A DNA stretch of 64,000 bases from Streptomyces sp. Je 1-79 (lineage in GTDB: Bacteria > Actinomycetota > Actinomycetes > Streptomycetales > Streptomycetaceae), in NCBI RefSeq assembly GCF_025195125.1, contig NZ_JAMGSL010000011.1:62001-126000 (forward strand), given 5' to 3'. The notes below the pieces were generated by a model. The model was not told the origin of the DNA. It was given only the letters and a program-made list of their open reading frames with translations, and searched no databases. Of this stretch, positions 48,513-55,860 are shown piece by piece (positions within the stretch are counted from its first letter, which is position 1; every line of letters starts with the position of its first letter). The translations under genes were made by a program, and so were the position numbers.

Positions 48513-49814
48513 CTACGCCTTGGTGCTGTCCCTGTCCATCTCCTCCTCCACCTCGTCCGGCTCGCGCCCCGGCGTCGGGAGGTTGAACTTGGTGATCGCG
48601 AACCGGAAGATCGCGTAGTAGACGAGCGCGAAGCCCAGACCGATCGGAATGATCAGCCACGGCTTGGTCGCGAGGTTCCAGTTGATGACGTAGTCGATCA
48701 GACCCGCCGAGAAACTGAAGCCGTCCTTCACCCCCAGCGCCCAGGTCACGGCCATCGATACACCCGTGAGCACGGCGTGGATGGCGTACAGCAGCGGGGC
48801 GATGAAGAGGAACGAGTACTCGATCGGCTCCGTGATGCCGGTGACGAACGACGTCAGCGCGACCGACAGCATCATGCCGCCCACCTGCTTGCGCCGGTGC
48901 GGCTTCGCGCAGTGGGTGATCGCGAGGGCCGCCGCGGGGAGGGCGAACATCATGATCGGGAAGAAGCCCGTCAGGAACTGGCCGGCCTCCGGGTCACCCG
49001 CGAGGAACATGGGGATGTCGCCGTGGACCGTCGTGCCGTCCGGCCTGGTGTACGTGCCGAACTGGAACCAGATGGGCACGTTCAGGAACTGGTGCAGACC
49101 GATCACCAGCAGCGCGCGGTTGGCGACACCGAAGATGCCCGAACCCCAGGCGCCCAGACCCACCAGCCAGTCGCTGAAGTTCTCCAGCGCGTCGCCGATC
49201 GGCGGCCAGACCCACAGGCACAGGGACGCGAACGCGATCGCGACGAAGGTCATGATGATCGGCACGAGCCGGCGGCCGTTGAAGAAGCCCAGCCAGTCCA
49301 CGAGCTTCTTGCGGTGGTAGCGCTGCCAGAGCCAGGCCGTCAGCAGACCGATGACGATGCCGCCGAAGACGCCCGGATTCTGGTACGTGTAGCCGCTGAA
49401 CGCCTGCTCGGGCGCCAGGCAGCCTCCCTCGATGTCCACCGTGCCCTCGGGGCAGGTCTCGGGGAACTGGCGCAGGACGTTGAAGTAGACGAGGAAACCG
49501 ACCGTGGCCGCGAGCGCGGTCGAACCGTCCGCCTTCTTCGCCATCCCGATCGCGACACCGATGCAGAACAGCAGGGGGAGTCCGAGGTTGCCGTCGAGCA
49601 GGGCGCCACCGGCACCCGCCATCACCTTGGCGACGTTGTCCCACCCGAGCCCGTCCGCCCCGAAGACGTCCGGCTGCCCGAGACGGTTGATGATGCCGGC
49701 GGCCGGCAGTACGGCGATGGGGAGCTGGAGGCTGCGCCCCATCTTCTGCAGCCCCTGGAAGAGCCCGCCCCACATCGACTTCCCCGGCGCGCCGGCGGCG
49801 CTGTCCGTACTCAT
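48513..49814 (-). CDS. nagE1: PTS EIIC, NagE1-type
   Basis: 433 residues, paralogue of NagE2 with the same start (GGLFQGLQKMGRSLQLPIAVLPAAGIINRLGQPDVF) and active-region motif LITEPIEYS-type (GITEPIEYSFLFIAPLLYAIH). It has an extra periplasmic loop with two cysteines (CPEGTVDIEGGC) absent from NagE2. In S. coelicolor the NagE2 paralogue carries GlcNAc, and the role of NagE1 is less clear. ATG at 49814; divergent from nagF with a perfect dre site between them. Confidence 0.9.
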   Translation of the reverse strand: MSTDSAAGAPGKSMWGGLFQGLQKMGRSLQLPIAVLPAAGIINRLGQPDVFGADGLGWDNVAKVMAGAGGALLDGNLGLPLLFCIGVAIGMAKKADGSTALAATVGFLVYFNVLRQFPETCPEGTVDIEGGCLAPEQAFSGYTYQNPGVFGGIVIGLLTAWLWQRYHRKKLVDWLGFFNGRRLVPIIMTFVAIAFASLCLWVWPPIGDALENFSDWLVGLGAWGSGIFGVANRALLVIGLHQFLNVPIWFQFGTYTRPDGTTVHGDIPMFLAGDPEAGQFLTGFFPIMMFALPAAALAITHCAKPHRRKQVGGMMLSVALTSFVTGITEPIEYSFLFIAPLLYAIHAVLTGVSMAVTWALGVKDGFSFSAGLIDYVINWNLATKPWLIIPIGLGFALVYYAIFRFAITKFNLPTPGREPDEVEEEMDRDSTKA

Positions 49815-49862
49815 CGGCGTCCTCCCTGACCCGGAAGAGGCCGGGCCCGACTCGCGTTGCAC

Positions 49863-49878
49863 ACTGGTGTAGACCAGT
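49863..49878. promoter_or_regulatory. dre site between nagE1 and nagF
   Basis: ACTGGTGTAGACCAGT with perfect ACTGGT/ACCAGT arms. 49 bp upstream of nagE1 on the minus strand and 173 bp upstream of nagF on the plus strand, so it probably controls nagE1 most directly. Confidence 0.85.
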
Positions 49879-50050
49879 TGCGATAGGCTCCCGGAGCCCG
49901 CTGAGGGCAGGTCGCCGGTGATCGTCATCATTCGACAGAACGAGGGCACGCGCTCGCGAAGTTGGGCCAACCGTGCGTTACCGTGACAAAGCGGACCGTC
50001 GGTGCGCCTCGACTCACGTTCTTCGAACAGGAACGGACAGGGAGAAATAC

Positions 50051-50284
50051 ATGGCCAGCAAGGCTGAGAAGATCGTCGCCGGGCTCGGCGGCATCGACAA
50101 CATCGAAGAGGTCGAAGGCTGCATCACCCGCCTGCGCACCGAGGTCATCGACCCGAGCAAGGTCGACGAGGCCGCCCTCAAGGCCGCCGGCGCCCACGGC
50201 GTCGTGAAGATGGGCACCGCGATCCAGGTCGTCATCGGCACCGACGCCGACCCCATCGCCGCCGACATCGAAGACATGATGTGA
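50051..50284 (+). CDS. nagF: PTS GlcNAc phosphotransferase EIIB, NagF
   Basis: 77 residues. Single EIIB domain: MASKAEKIVAGLGGIDNIEEVEG followed by the phosphorylated Cys24 in CITRLR, then GVVKMGTAIQVVIG. Passes phosphate from EIIA (Crr, encoded elsewhere) to sugar in the NagE channel. ATG at 50051 with GGGAGAAA; the longer in-frame start at 49973 lacks a ribosome site. A terminator separates it from rph. Confidence 0.94.
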   Translation: MASKAEKIVAGLGGIDNIEEVEGCITRLRTEVIDPSKVDEAALKAAGAHGVVKMGTAIQVVIGTDADPIAADIEDMM

Positions 50285-50313
50285 GCACCTGACCCGCCGG
50301 ACTCACACCGACG

Positions 50314-50343
50314 GGGGCCCGGTCCGACAGGGGACCGGGCCCC
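50314..50343 (+). terminator. Terminator after nagF
   Basis: GGGGCCCGGTCC (50314-50325) / GGACCGGGCCCC (50332-50343), perfect 12-bp stem with 6-nt loop. Confidence 0.75.
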
Positions 50344-50368
50344 TCGCGCGTACGGCTACGCTCGACCC

Positions 50369-51100
50369 ATGTCTCGTATCGACGGCCGTACCCCCGAACA
50401 GCTCCGCCCCGTCACCATCGAACGCGGATGGAGCAAGCACGCAGAGGGCTCCGTCCTCATCTCCTTCGGCGACACCAAGGTCTTCTGCACCGCCTCCGTC
50501 ACCGAAGGCGTCCCGCGCTGGCGCAAGGGCAGCGGCGAAGGCTGGGTCACCGGCGAGTACTCGATGCTCCCGCGCGCCACCAACACCCGCGGCGACCGCG
50601 AATCCGTCCGCGGCAAGATCGGCGGCCGCACCCACGAGATCTCCCGCCTCATCGGCCGCTCGCTGCGCGCCGTCATCGACTACAAGGCGCTCGGCGAGAA
50701 CACCATCGTCCTCGACTGCGACGTCCTCCAGGCCGACGGAGGCACCCGCACCGCCGCCATCACCGGCGCGTACGTCGCCCTCGCCGACGCCGTCGCCTGG
50801 GCACAGGGCAAGAAGCTCGTCAAAGCCGGCCGCAAGCCCCTCACCGGCACCGTCGCCGCCGTCTCCGTCGGCATCGTCGACGGCACCCCCCTCCTCGACC
50901 TCCGCTACGAGGAGGACGTCCGCGCCGACACCGACATGAACGTCGTCTGCACCGGCGACGGCCGATTCGTCGAGGTCCAGGGCACCGCCGAGGCCGAGCC
51001 CTTCGACCGCAAGGAGCTCAACGCCCTCCTCGACCTCGCCTCCGGCGGCTGCGCCGAACTCGCCGAGATCCAGCGCAAGGCACTCGAAGGAACTCTGTAG
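50369..51100 (+). CDS. rph: Ribonuclease PH
   Basis: Phosphate-dependent 3'-5' exoribonuclease trimming tRNA 3' ends; 243 residues. Signature MSRIDGRTPEQLRPVTIERGW, EGSVLISFGDTKVFCTASV, GKIGGRTHEISRLIGRSLRAVID, and LDCDVLQADGGTRTAAITGAYVAL. Normal full length. ATG at 50369. Followed by a lipoprotein gene and rdgB, the common actinobacterial rph-rdgB pairing with one gene in between. Confidence 0.96.
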   Translation: MSRIDGRTPEQLRPVTIERGWSKHAEGSVLISFGDTKVFCTASVTEGVPRWRKGSGEGWVTGEYSMLPRATNTRGDRESVRGKIGGRTHEISRLIGRSLRAVIDYKALGENTIVLDCDVLQADGGTRTAAITGAYVALADAVAWAQGKKLVKAGRKPLTGTVAAVSVGIVDGTPLLDLRYEEDVRADTDMNVVCTGDGRFVEVQGTAEAEPFDRKELNALLDLASGGCAELAEIQRKALEGTL

Positions 51101-51180
51101 GGCCCGCCGGCGTCTTCATGGACACGGGCGTACGGCCAGAACCGTACGCCCGCATCCACATCCCCCGGGGAGGACCCGTC

Positions 51181-51561
51181 TTGAAGCGCCGTCTCGCACT
51201 CGCCATCGCCTCGGCAGCCGTACTCACCACCACCCTCGTCGGCTGCGGAGCACTCGACAAGGCAATGGACTGTGTCGCGACCGCCGACGCGATAGCCACC
51301 AGCGTCGACAAGCTCTCGCAGGCCGTCTCCAACGCCTCCAACGACCCGACGCAGCTCAACGAGGCCCTGAACGAGATCTCCACGGAGCTCGGCAAGCTCC
51401 AGGACACGACCGACAACGCGGACCTGTCCAAGGCCGTCGACGACCTGAGCAAGGGCGTCGAATCCGTGAAGACCGCCGTCAACAACGGCGACACCACCCC
51501 GGACATCAAGCCGGTCACCGACGCGGCCGCCGAGATCGGCAAGGTCTGCACCCCGGGATAA
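51181..51561 (+). CDS. Small predicted lipoprotein between rph and rdgB
   Basis: 126 residues. TTG start at 51181 with GGGGAGG 7-13 bp upstream; signal peptide MKRRLALAIASAAVLTTTLVGC with lipobox LVGC. The mature part is helical and coiled-coil-like (AIATSVDKLSQAVSNASNDP, DLSKAVDDLSKGVESVKTAV) and has Cys at KVCTPG and MDCVA that may pair. No known family. The start region is identical over 14 bp to that of the binding lipoprotein at 1958. Stops 8 bp before rdgB. Confidence 0.82.
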   Translation: MKRRLALAIASAAVLTTTLVGCGALDKAMDCVATADAIATSVDKLSQAVSNASNDPTQLNEALNEISTELGKLQDTTDNADLSKAVDDLSKGVESVKTAVNNGDTTPDIKPVTDAAAEIGKVCTPG

Positions 51562-51569
51562 TCGGGACC

Positions 51570-52172
51570 ATGACCCGACTGATCCTCGCCACCCGCAACG
51601 CCGGAAAGATCACCGAACTCCACGCGATCCTCGCCGACGCAGGCCTCACCCACGAGCTCGTCGGCGCGGACGCGTACCCGGAGATCCCCGACGTCAAGGA
51701 GACCGGCGTCACCTTCGCCGAGAACGCCCTGCTCAAGGCGCACGCCCTCGCCCAGGCCACCGGCCTGCCGGCCGTCGCCGACGACTCCGGCCTCTGCGTC
51801 GACGTCCTGAACGGCGCCCCCGGCATCTTCTCGGCCCGCTGGTCCGGCACCCACGGCAACGACCGCGCCAACCTGGACCTGCTCCTGGCCCAGCTCGGCG
51901 ACATCGACGCCCCCCACCGGGCCGCCCACTTCGCCTGCGCGGCGGCCCTCGCCCTCCCCGACGGCACGGAGCGCGTCGTCGAGGGCCGGCTGAGGGGCAC
52001 CCTCCGCCACACCCCGGCGGGCACGAACGGCTTCGGCTACGACCCGATCCTCCAGCCGGAGGGCTACGAGGTCACGTGCGCGGAGCTGACCCCGGAGGAG
52101 AAGAACGCGATCAGCCACCGGGGGAAGGCGTTCAGGGCGCTGGTACCGGTGATCCGGGAGCTGCTGGGTTGA
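51570..52172 (+). CDS. rdgB: dITP/XTP pyrophosphatase (non-canonical purine NTPase)
   Basis: Removes deaminated purine nucleotides; 200 residues. Opens RLILATRNAGKITELHAIL, then ETGVTFAENALLKAHALAQATG, ADDSGLCVDVLNGAPGIFSARW, FGYDPILQPEG and the C-terminal ISHRGKAFRAL. All family blocks present. ATG at 51570, 8 bp after the lipoprotein; very likely co-transcribed. Strong terminator after the stop. Confidence 0.96.
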   Translation: MTRLILATRNAGKITELHAILADAGLTHELVGADAYPEIPDVKETGVTFAENALLKAHALAQATGLPAVADDSGLCVDVLNGAPGIFSARWSGTHGNDRANLDLLLAQLGDIDAPHRAAHFACAAALALPDGTERVVEGRLRGTLRHTPAGTNGFGYDPILQPEGYEVTCAELTPEEKNAISHRGKAFRALVPVIRELLG

Positions 52173-52183
52173 GGCCCTCATGC

Positions 52184-52223
52184 AAGCGACCTGCGAATCG
52201 AGCCTTCGATTCGCAGGTCGCTT
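52184..52223. terminator. 18-bp perfect hairpin between rdgB and tRNA-Leu
   Basis: AAGCGACCTGCGAATCGA (52184-52201) and its exact complement (52206-52223) with loop GCCT. Serves rdgB on plus and tRNA-Leu on minus; it begins only 3 bp beyond the tRNA 3' end. Confidence 0.85.
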
Positions 52224-52226
52224 ATG

Positions 52227-52310
52227 TGCGGCGGAAGGGATTCGAACCCTCAAGCCCGATCAAGGGCCACAGATCCTAAGTCTGCTGCGTCGCCGTTGCG
52301 CCACCGCCGC
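52227..52310 (-). tRNA. tRNA-Leu (UAG)
   Basis: Minus strand. Acceptor GCGGCGG/CCGCCGC with discriminator A, anticodon stem CAGA/TCTG around CTTAGGA (anticodon TAG), long variable arm (GGCCCTTGATCGGGCTT), T arm GAGGG-TTCGAAT-CCCTT. 84 nt, class II as expected for Leu. CCA not encoded. No integrase or att-like duplication nearby. Confidence 0.93.
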
Positions 52311-52413
52311 CAGCCGCATGCAATGGTACCGGGGCGCGTCACCCGCGCTTCCCGCCCCTGCACCAGGTGCTGGTGACGGCACGGCAGTTGGGCCGTCCAT
52401 CACGGGCGAGGGG

Positions 52414-53913
52414 TCAGAACTTCGGTTCCGGTGCCTGCGCCAGGACCAGTTCCGCCGCCTCCTCCGGGGTCTCCACGCACGGGGGCGAACCCTCCAGCGG
52501 GCGCTGGGCCGTCTCCTTCATGCAGGCCACCGCGATCACGCCGACGAGCGCCGCGCCCATCGCGTAGTACGCCGGCATCAGGCCGCTGCCGGTCGCCCCG
52601 ATCAGTGCCGTGATGACCAGCGGGGTCGTACCGCCGAAGAGCGAGGCCGACAGGTTGTAGCCGACGGACAGGGAGCCGTAGCGCACGTCGGTCGGGAAGA
52701 GCGCCGGGAGCGCCGCCGACATCGTGCCGAGCATGCAGACCAGCGACAGGCCGAGCATCAGCATGCCCGCGGTGATGGCCAGGACGCCGCCCTGGCGGAT
52801 CAGCAGGAACGCGGGGAGCGAGAGGAAGAGGAAGCCGAGCATCCCCGCCATCAGCACCGGCTTGCGTCCGAAGCGGTCGTTGAGCCGTCCCACCTGGGCG
52901 ATGATCAGCATGAGGAAGACCATCACGAGCAGCAGGATCAGCAGGCCGTGCGTCTCGCTGTAGCCGAGTTCGTCGGAGAGGTACGTCGGCATGTACGACA
53001 GCAGCATGTAGTCGGTGATGTTGTACGCGCCCACGAGGGCGATGCACAGGATCAGCGTCGGCCACTGCTGCCGGAAGATCTTCGCCAGGTCGCCCTTGGC
53101 CGAGGTCTCCACCGGGTCCGCCGCCTCCGAGGCGCGCGCCGTGCCGCTCTCCAGCTTCTGGAAGGCGGGCGTCTCGTCGAGCCGCATCCGCAGGTAGAGG
53201 CCGACCAGGCCGAGCGGCCCCGCGACCAGGAACGGTACGCGCCAGCCCCACGCCTCCATCGTGTCGGAGCCGAGCCAGGTGGTGAGCGCCGTGACCAGGC
53301 CCGCCGCGGCGACGTAGCCCGCGAGCGTGCCGAACTCCAGGAAGCTGCCGAAGAAGCCGCGTCGGCGGTCGGGAGCGTACTCGGCGATGAACGTCGACGC
53401 GCCGCCGTACTCGCCGCCGGTGGAGAAGCCCTGGAGCATCCGGAAGAGGACCAGCAGGACCGGGGCCCAGAAGCCGATCGAGGCGTACGACGGGATCAGG
53501 CCGATGGCGAACGTGCCCACCGCCATGAGGATCATCGTCATGGCCAGGACCTTCTTGCGGCCGATCCTGTCGCCCATCGGGCCGAACACCATGCCGCCCA
53601 GGGGGCGCACGAGGAACGCGACCGCGAAGGTCGCGAACGACGACAGCAGCTGTGCGGTCTCGTTCCCGGCCGGGAAGAAGACGTGGCCGAGTGTGACGGC
53701 GAGGTAGGCGTAGATGCCGAAGTCGAACCACTCCATGGCATTGCCGAGGGAGGCCGCCTTCACGGCGCGCCTGACCGCCGCGTCGTCGGTCACCGTGATG
53801 TCCGACCGTCGCAGGGGCGGCTGCTGCCGCCGTGTGACGGCCCGGAACAGCCGCGGATGCCGTCTGCGGGCTTCCTGGTCGGCCGCAGGGGCGGTGCGGT
53901 CGGTGGCCGACAT
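52414..53913 (-). CDS. ProP-like MFS transporter (metabolite:H+ symporter)
   Basis: 499 residues, 12 helices. Family motifs GNAMEWFDFGIYAYLAVTLGHVFFP, GPMGDRIGRKKVLAMTMILMAVGTFAIGLIP, RMLQGFSTGGEYGGASTFIAEYAPDRRRGFFGS and RLNDRFGRKPVLM are those of ProP/KgtP-type carriers, importing proline, betaine, or carboxylates. A basic N-terminal cytoplasmic arm of about 40 residues (RRRHPRLFRAVTRRQ). ATG at 53913, AAAGGACG upstream. Same strand as bcp but a hairpin lies between. Confidence 0.92.
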   Translation of the reverse strand: MSATDRTAPAADQEARRRHPRLFRAVTRRQQPPLRRSDITVTDDAAVRRAVKAASLGNAMEWFDFGIYAYLAVTLGHVFFPAGNETAQLLSSFATFAVAFLVRPLGGMVFGPMGDRIGRKKVLAMTMILMAVGTFAIGLIPSYASIGFWAPVLLVLFRMLQGFSTGGEYGGASTFIAEYAPDRRRGFFGSFLEFGTLAGYVAAAGLVTALTTWLGSDTMEAWGWRVPFLVAGPLGLVGLYLRMRLDETPAFQKLESGTARASEAADPVETSAKGDLAKIFRQQWPTLILCIALVGAYNITDYMLLSYMPTYLSDELGYSETHGLLILLLVMVFLMLIIAQVGRLNDRFGRKPVLMAGMLGFLFLSLPAFLLIRQGGVLAITAGMLMLGLSLVCMLGTMSAALPALFPTDVRYGSLSVGYNLSASLFGGTTPLVITALIGATGSGLMPAYYAMGAALVGVIAVACMKETAQRPLEGSPPCVETPEEAAELVLAQAPEPKF

Positions 53914-53998
53914 GACCGTACGTCCTTTCTCGGGGGGCAACTCCAGGAAGGACGTCTGCGCGGTCGTGCCGATCACAAACGGAAATGGCGCGGAATTG

Positions 53999-54028
53999 AG
54001 GCCTCCGTCACGTTGCCGACGGAGGCCT
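53999..54028 (-). terminator. Hairpin after bcp
   Basis: AGGCCTCCGTC (53999-54009) / GACGGAGGCCT (54018-54028), perfect, 8-nt loop. Between them and the bcp stop lies a tandem 16-bp duplication containing the stop codon. Confidence 0.7.
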
Positions 54029-54061
54029 CGGGGTCCGGGGAGCCCTCAGGTCTGGGAGCCC

Positions 54062-54535
54062 TCAGGCCTGGATGGCCAGGTCCTTGATGATCTTGGCGAC
54101 GTGGCCGGTCGCCTTCACGTTGTACAGCGCGCGCTCGACCTTGCCGTCCTCGTCGACGATCACCGTCGAGCGGATGACGCCCGTCACCGTCTTGCCGTAC
54201 AGCTTCTTCTCGCCGAAGGCGCCGTACGCCTCCAGCGTCTCCTTCGACGGGTCGCCGACCAGCGTGACCTTCAGGTGCTCCTGCTCGCGGAACTTCGCCA
54301 GCTTCTCCGGCTTGTCCGGGGACACGCCGATGACGTCGTAGCCCGCGCCCGCGAGCAGCTCCAGGTTGTCCGTGAAGTCGCAGGCCTGCTTGGTGCAGCC
54401 CGGGGTGAGCGCCGCCGGGTAGAAGTAGACGATGACCTTGCGGCCCTTGTGGTCAGCGAGCGAGACGTCGTTGCCGTCCGCGTCGGGCAGGGTGAAGGCG
54501 GGGGCGGTGTCGCCGGGCTGAAGTCGCTCGCTCAT
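54062..54535 (-). CDS. bcp: Peroxiredoxin, BCP/PrxQ type
   Basis: Thiol peroxidase reducing H2O2 and organic hydroperoxides; 157 residues. Peroxidatic Cys47 in ALTPGCTKQACDF with resolving Cys52 five residues on, the alpha2-type BCP arrangement. DTAPAFTLPDADGNDVSL and VIVYFYPAA are standard. ATG at 54535. Monocistronic; divergent from DUF3618. Confidence 0.95.
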   Translation of the reverse strand: MSERLQPGDTAPAFTLPDADGNDVSLADHKGRKVIVYFYPAALTPGCTKQACDFTDNLELLAGAGYDVIGVSPDKPEKLAKFREQEHLKVTLVGDPSKETLEAYGAFGEKKLYGKTVTGVIRSTVIVDEDGKVERALYNVKATGHVAKIIKDLAIQA

Positions 54536-54656
54536 GGCTCTCCTCGGGGTGTCTGCGCGTACACGCCCGAGCCTAATGGGGGCCTGAGACAGACCGCGGA
54601 CGGAGAAACTGAGAGACTGTCCGTCAACGACCGATTACGACTACGGAGGCAGCGCG

Positions 54657-54977
54657 GTGTCGGAGTCCAGGACCCCTGCGCAGATCGAGGCGGACATCGT
54701 CCGCCGGCGCGAGCAGCTTGCCGAGACTCTCGACGAGATCGGCATCCGGATGCACCCGAAGACGATCATCGGCGACGCGAAGGCGAAGGTCGCCTCCACG
54801 GTCGACCAGACGGCCGGGCGGGCGTTCGTCGCCGTCAACCGGACCGTCTCCGACGTGAAGGCCCGGTTCACCCACGACGACGGCGCGCCGCGCCTGGAGC
54901 GGGTGGTTCCGGTGGCGCTGGTCGCCGTGGCGCTCGTCGGGCTGCTCGCGGTGTCCGTGCGCAAGCGCAAGGGATGA
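54657..54977 (+). CDS. DUF3618 small membrane protein
   Basis: 106 residues. RTPAQIEADIVRRREQLAETLDEIGIRMHP is the DUF3618 signature, an amphipathic coiled-coil helix; a C-terminal helix VALVAVALVGLLAVSVRKRKG anchors it with basic residues inside. Function unknown. GTG at 54657 with GGAGG 6 bp upstream. Confidence 0.87.
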   Translation: MSESRTPAQIEADIVRRREQLAETLDEIGIRMHPKTIIGDAKAKVASTVDQTAGRAFVAVNRTVSDVKARFTHDDGAPRLERVVPVALVAVALVGLLAVSVRKRKG

Positions 54978-55023
54978 CCGCTCCCGGGTACGGCCGGCGC
55001 GCCCGGACAGGTAGGTTCGAGCC

Positions 55024-55362
55024 GTGAGCGACAACACCCACGACAAGCTGCCCATCCGGATGCTCCACGACCGTGTGCTGGTCCGGACCGACTCCCCGGA
55101 GGGGGAGCGGCGCTCGGGCGGCGGCATCCTCATTCCGGCGACCGCCGCCGTCGGCCGTCGGCTGGCCTGGGCCGAGGTCGTCGCGGTCGGCCAGAACGTC
55201 CGTACGGTCGAGACCGGTGACCGGGTGCTGTACGACCCGGAGGACCGCGCCGAGGTGGAGGTGCGGGGCGTCGCGTACGTCCTGATGCGCGAGCGCGATC
55301 TGCACGCGGTGGCCGCGGACCGGTTCGAGGGTTCCAAGGACACGACCGGGCTGTATCTGTAG
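55024..55362 (+). CDS. GroES-like (Cpn10 family) protein
   Basis: 112 residues. IRMLHDRVLVRTDSPEGERRSGGGILIPATA and RVLYDPEDRAEVEVRGVAYVLMRERDLHAV match the Cpn10 barrel, but the mobile loop (normally IVLPDTA-like) is replaced by GGGILIPATAAVGRR and no GroEL gene is adjacent. Known in Streptomyces as a GroES-like paralogue, distinct from the true groES. Whether it binds GroEL is unknown. GTG at 55024. Confidence 0.87.
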   Translation: MSDNTHDKLPIRMLHDRVLVRTDSPEGERRSGGGILIPATAAVGRRLAWAEVVAVGQNVRTVETGDRVLYDPEDRAEVEVRGVAYVLMRERDLHAVAADRFEGSKDTTGLYL

Positions 55363-55390
55363 AGCTGGATCCGCGGAACGTGCGGAGCTG

Positions 55391-55418
55391 AGGCCTGGTG
55401 ACCGGTGTCACCAGGCCT
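55391..55418 (+). terminator. Terminator after GroES-like gene
   Basis: AGGCCTGGTGAC (55391-55402) / GTCACCAGGCCT (55407-55418), perfect 12-bp stem with loop CGGT. Confidence 0.8.
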
Positions 55419-55447
55419 TCTGTCTGTTCCTTGCTACGCTGGACACA

Positions 55448-55503
55448 CCCGACGAGACGCGCCGTACCGGGCTCGCTGCACCGCAGTACGCAAAGACGAC
55501 GCA
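55448..55503 (+). promoter_or_regulatory. Guanidine-III-like (ykkC-III) riboswitch
   Basis: CCCGACGAGACGCGCCGTACCGGG, abbreviated here: the stem CCCG/CGGG (55448-55451, 55468-55471) encloses ACGAG and GCGCCGT, then a variable hairpin CTGC-ACC-GCAG, then CAAAGAC and GACGC. The pseudoknot GCGCCGT (55459-55465) with ACGACGC (55496-55502) pairs at 6 of 7 positions (one C-A mismatch). This fits the compact ykkC-III consensus and lies 37 bp upstream of sugE, the known target class. Confidence 0.8.
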
Positions 55504-55539
55504 CCCCTGTTGATCCGTCTCGCGGAGGTGTTCGTCGTC

Positions 55540-55860
55540 ATGGCCTGGGTTCTTCTGATCGTCGCCGGTCTGCTCGAGGTCGGCTGGTCCATCGGCATGA
55601 AGTACACGGACGGGTTCACCCGTCTCTGGCCGAGCGTCTTCACGGGCGCCGGGATCGTCGCCTCGATGCTGCTGCTCTCGCACGCGGCCAAGACGCTGCC
55701 GATCGGTACGGCGTACGGCGTGTGGGTCGGCATCGGCGCGGCCGGTGCGGCGGTCCTCGGCATGGTGGTGCTCGGTGAGCCGGCGACCGCCGCGCGGATC
55801 TTCTTCGTCTGTCTGCTGCTGGTGGCCGTGGTGGGGCTGAAGGCGACCTCGGGTCACTGA
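55540..55860 (+). CDS. sugE: SMR-family guanidinium exporter SugE/Gdx
   Basis: 106 residues, four helices. MAWVLLIVAGLLEVGWSIGMKYTDGF carries the essential Glu in the first helix (LEVGWS, the Gdx subtype pattern), and YGVWVGIGAAGAAVLGMVVLGEPA is the SugE signature. Small SMR proteins of the Gdx subtype export guanidinium (established). The riboswitch upstream supports this. ATG at 55540. Its 3' end overlaps the convergent PBP gene by 7 bp. Confidence 0.92.
   Translation: MAWVLLIVAGLLEVGWSIGMKYTDGFTRLWPSVFTGAGIVASMLLLSHAAKTLPIGTAYGVWVGIGAAGAAVLGMVVLGEPATAARIFFVCLLLVAVVGLKATSGH

Noticed and set aside
52184..52310. tRNA-Leu as an integration (att) site
   Set aside because: tRNA genes are common att sites and an 18-bp repeat abuts this one, but the repeat is an inverted hairpin, not a direct repeat, and no integrase or island lies beside it.
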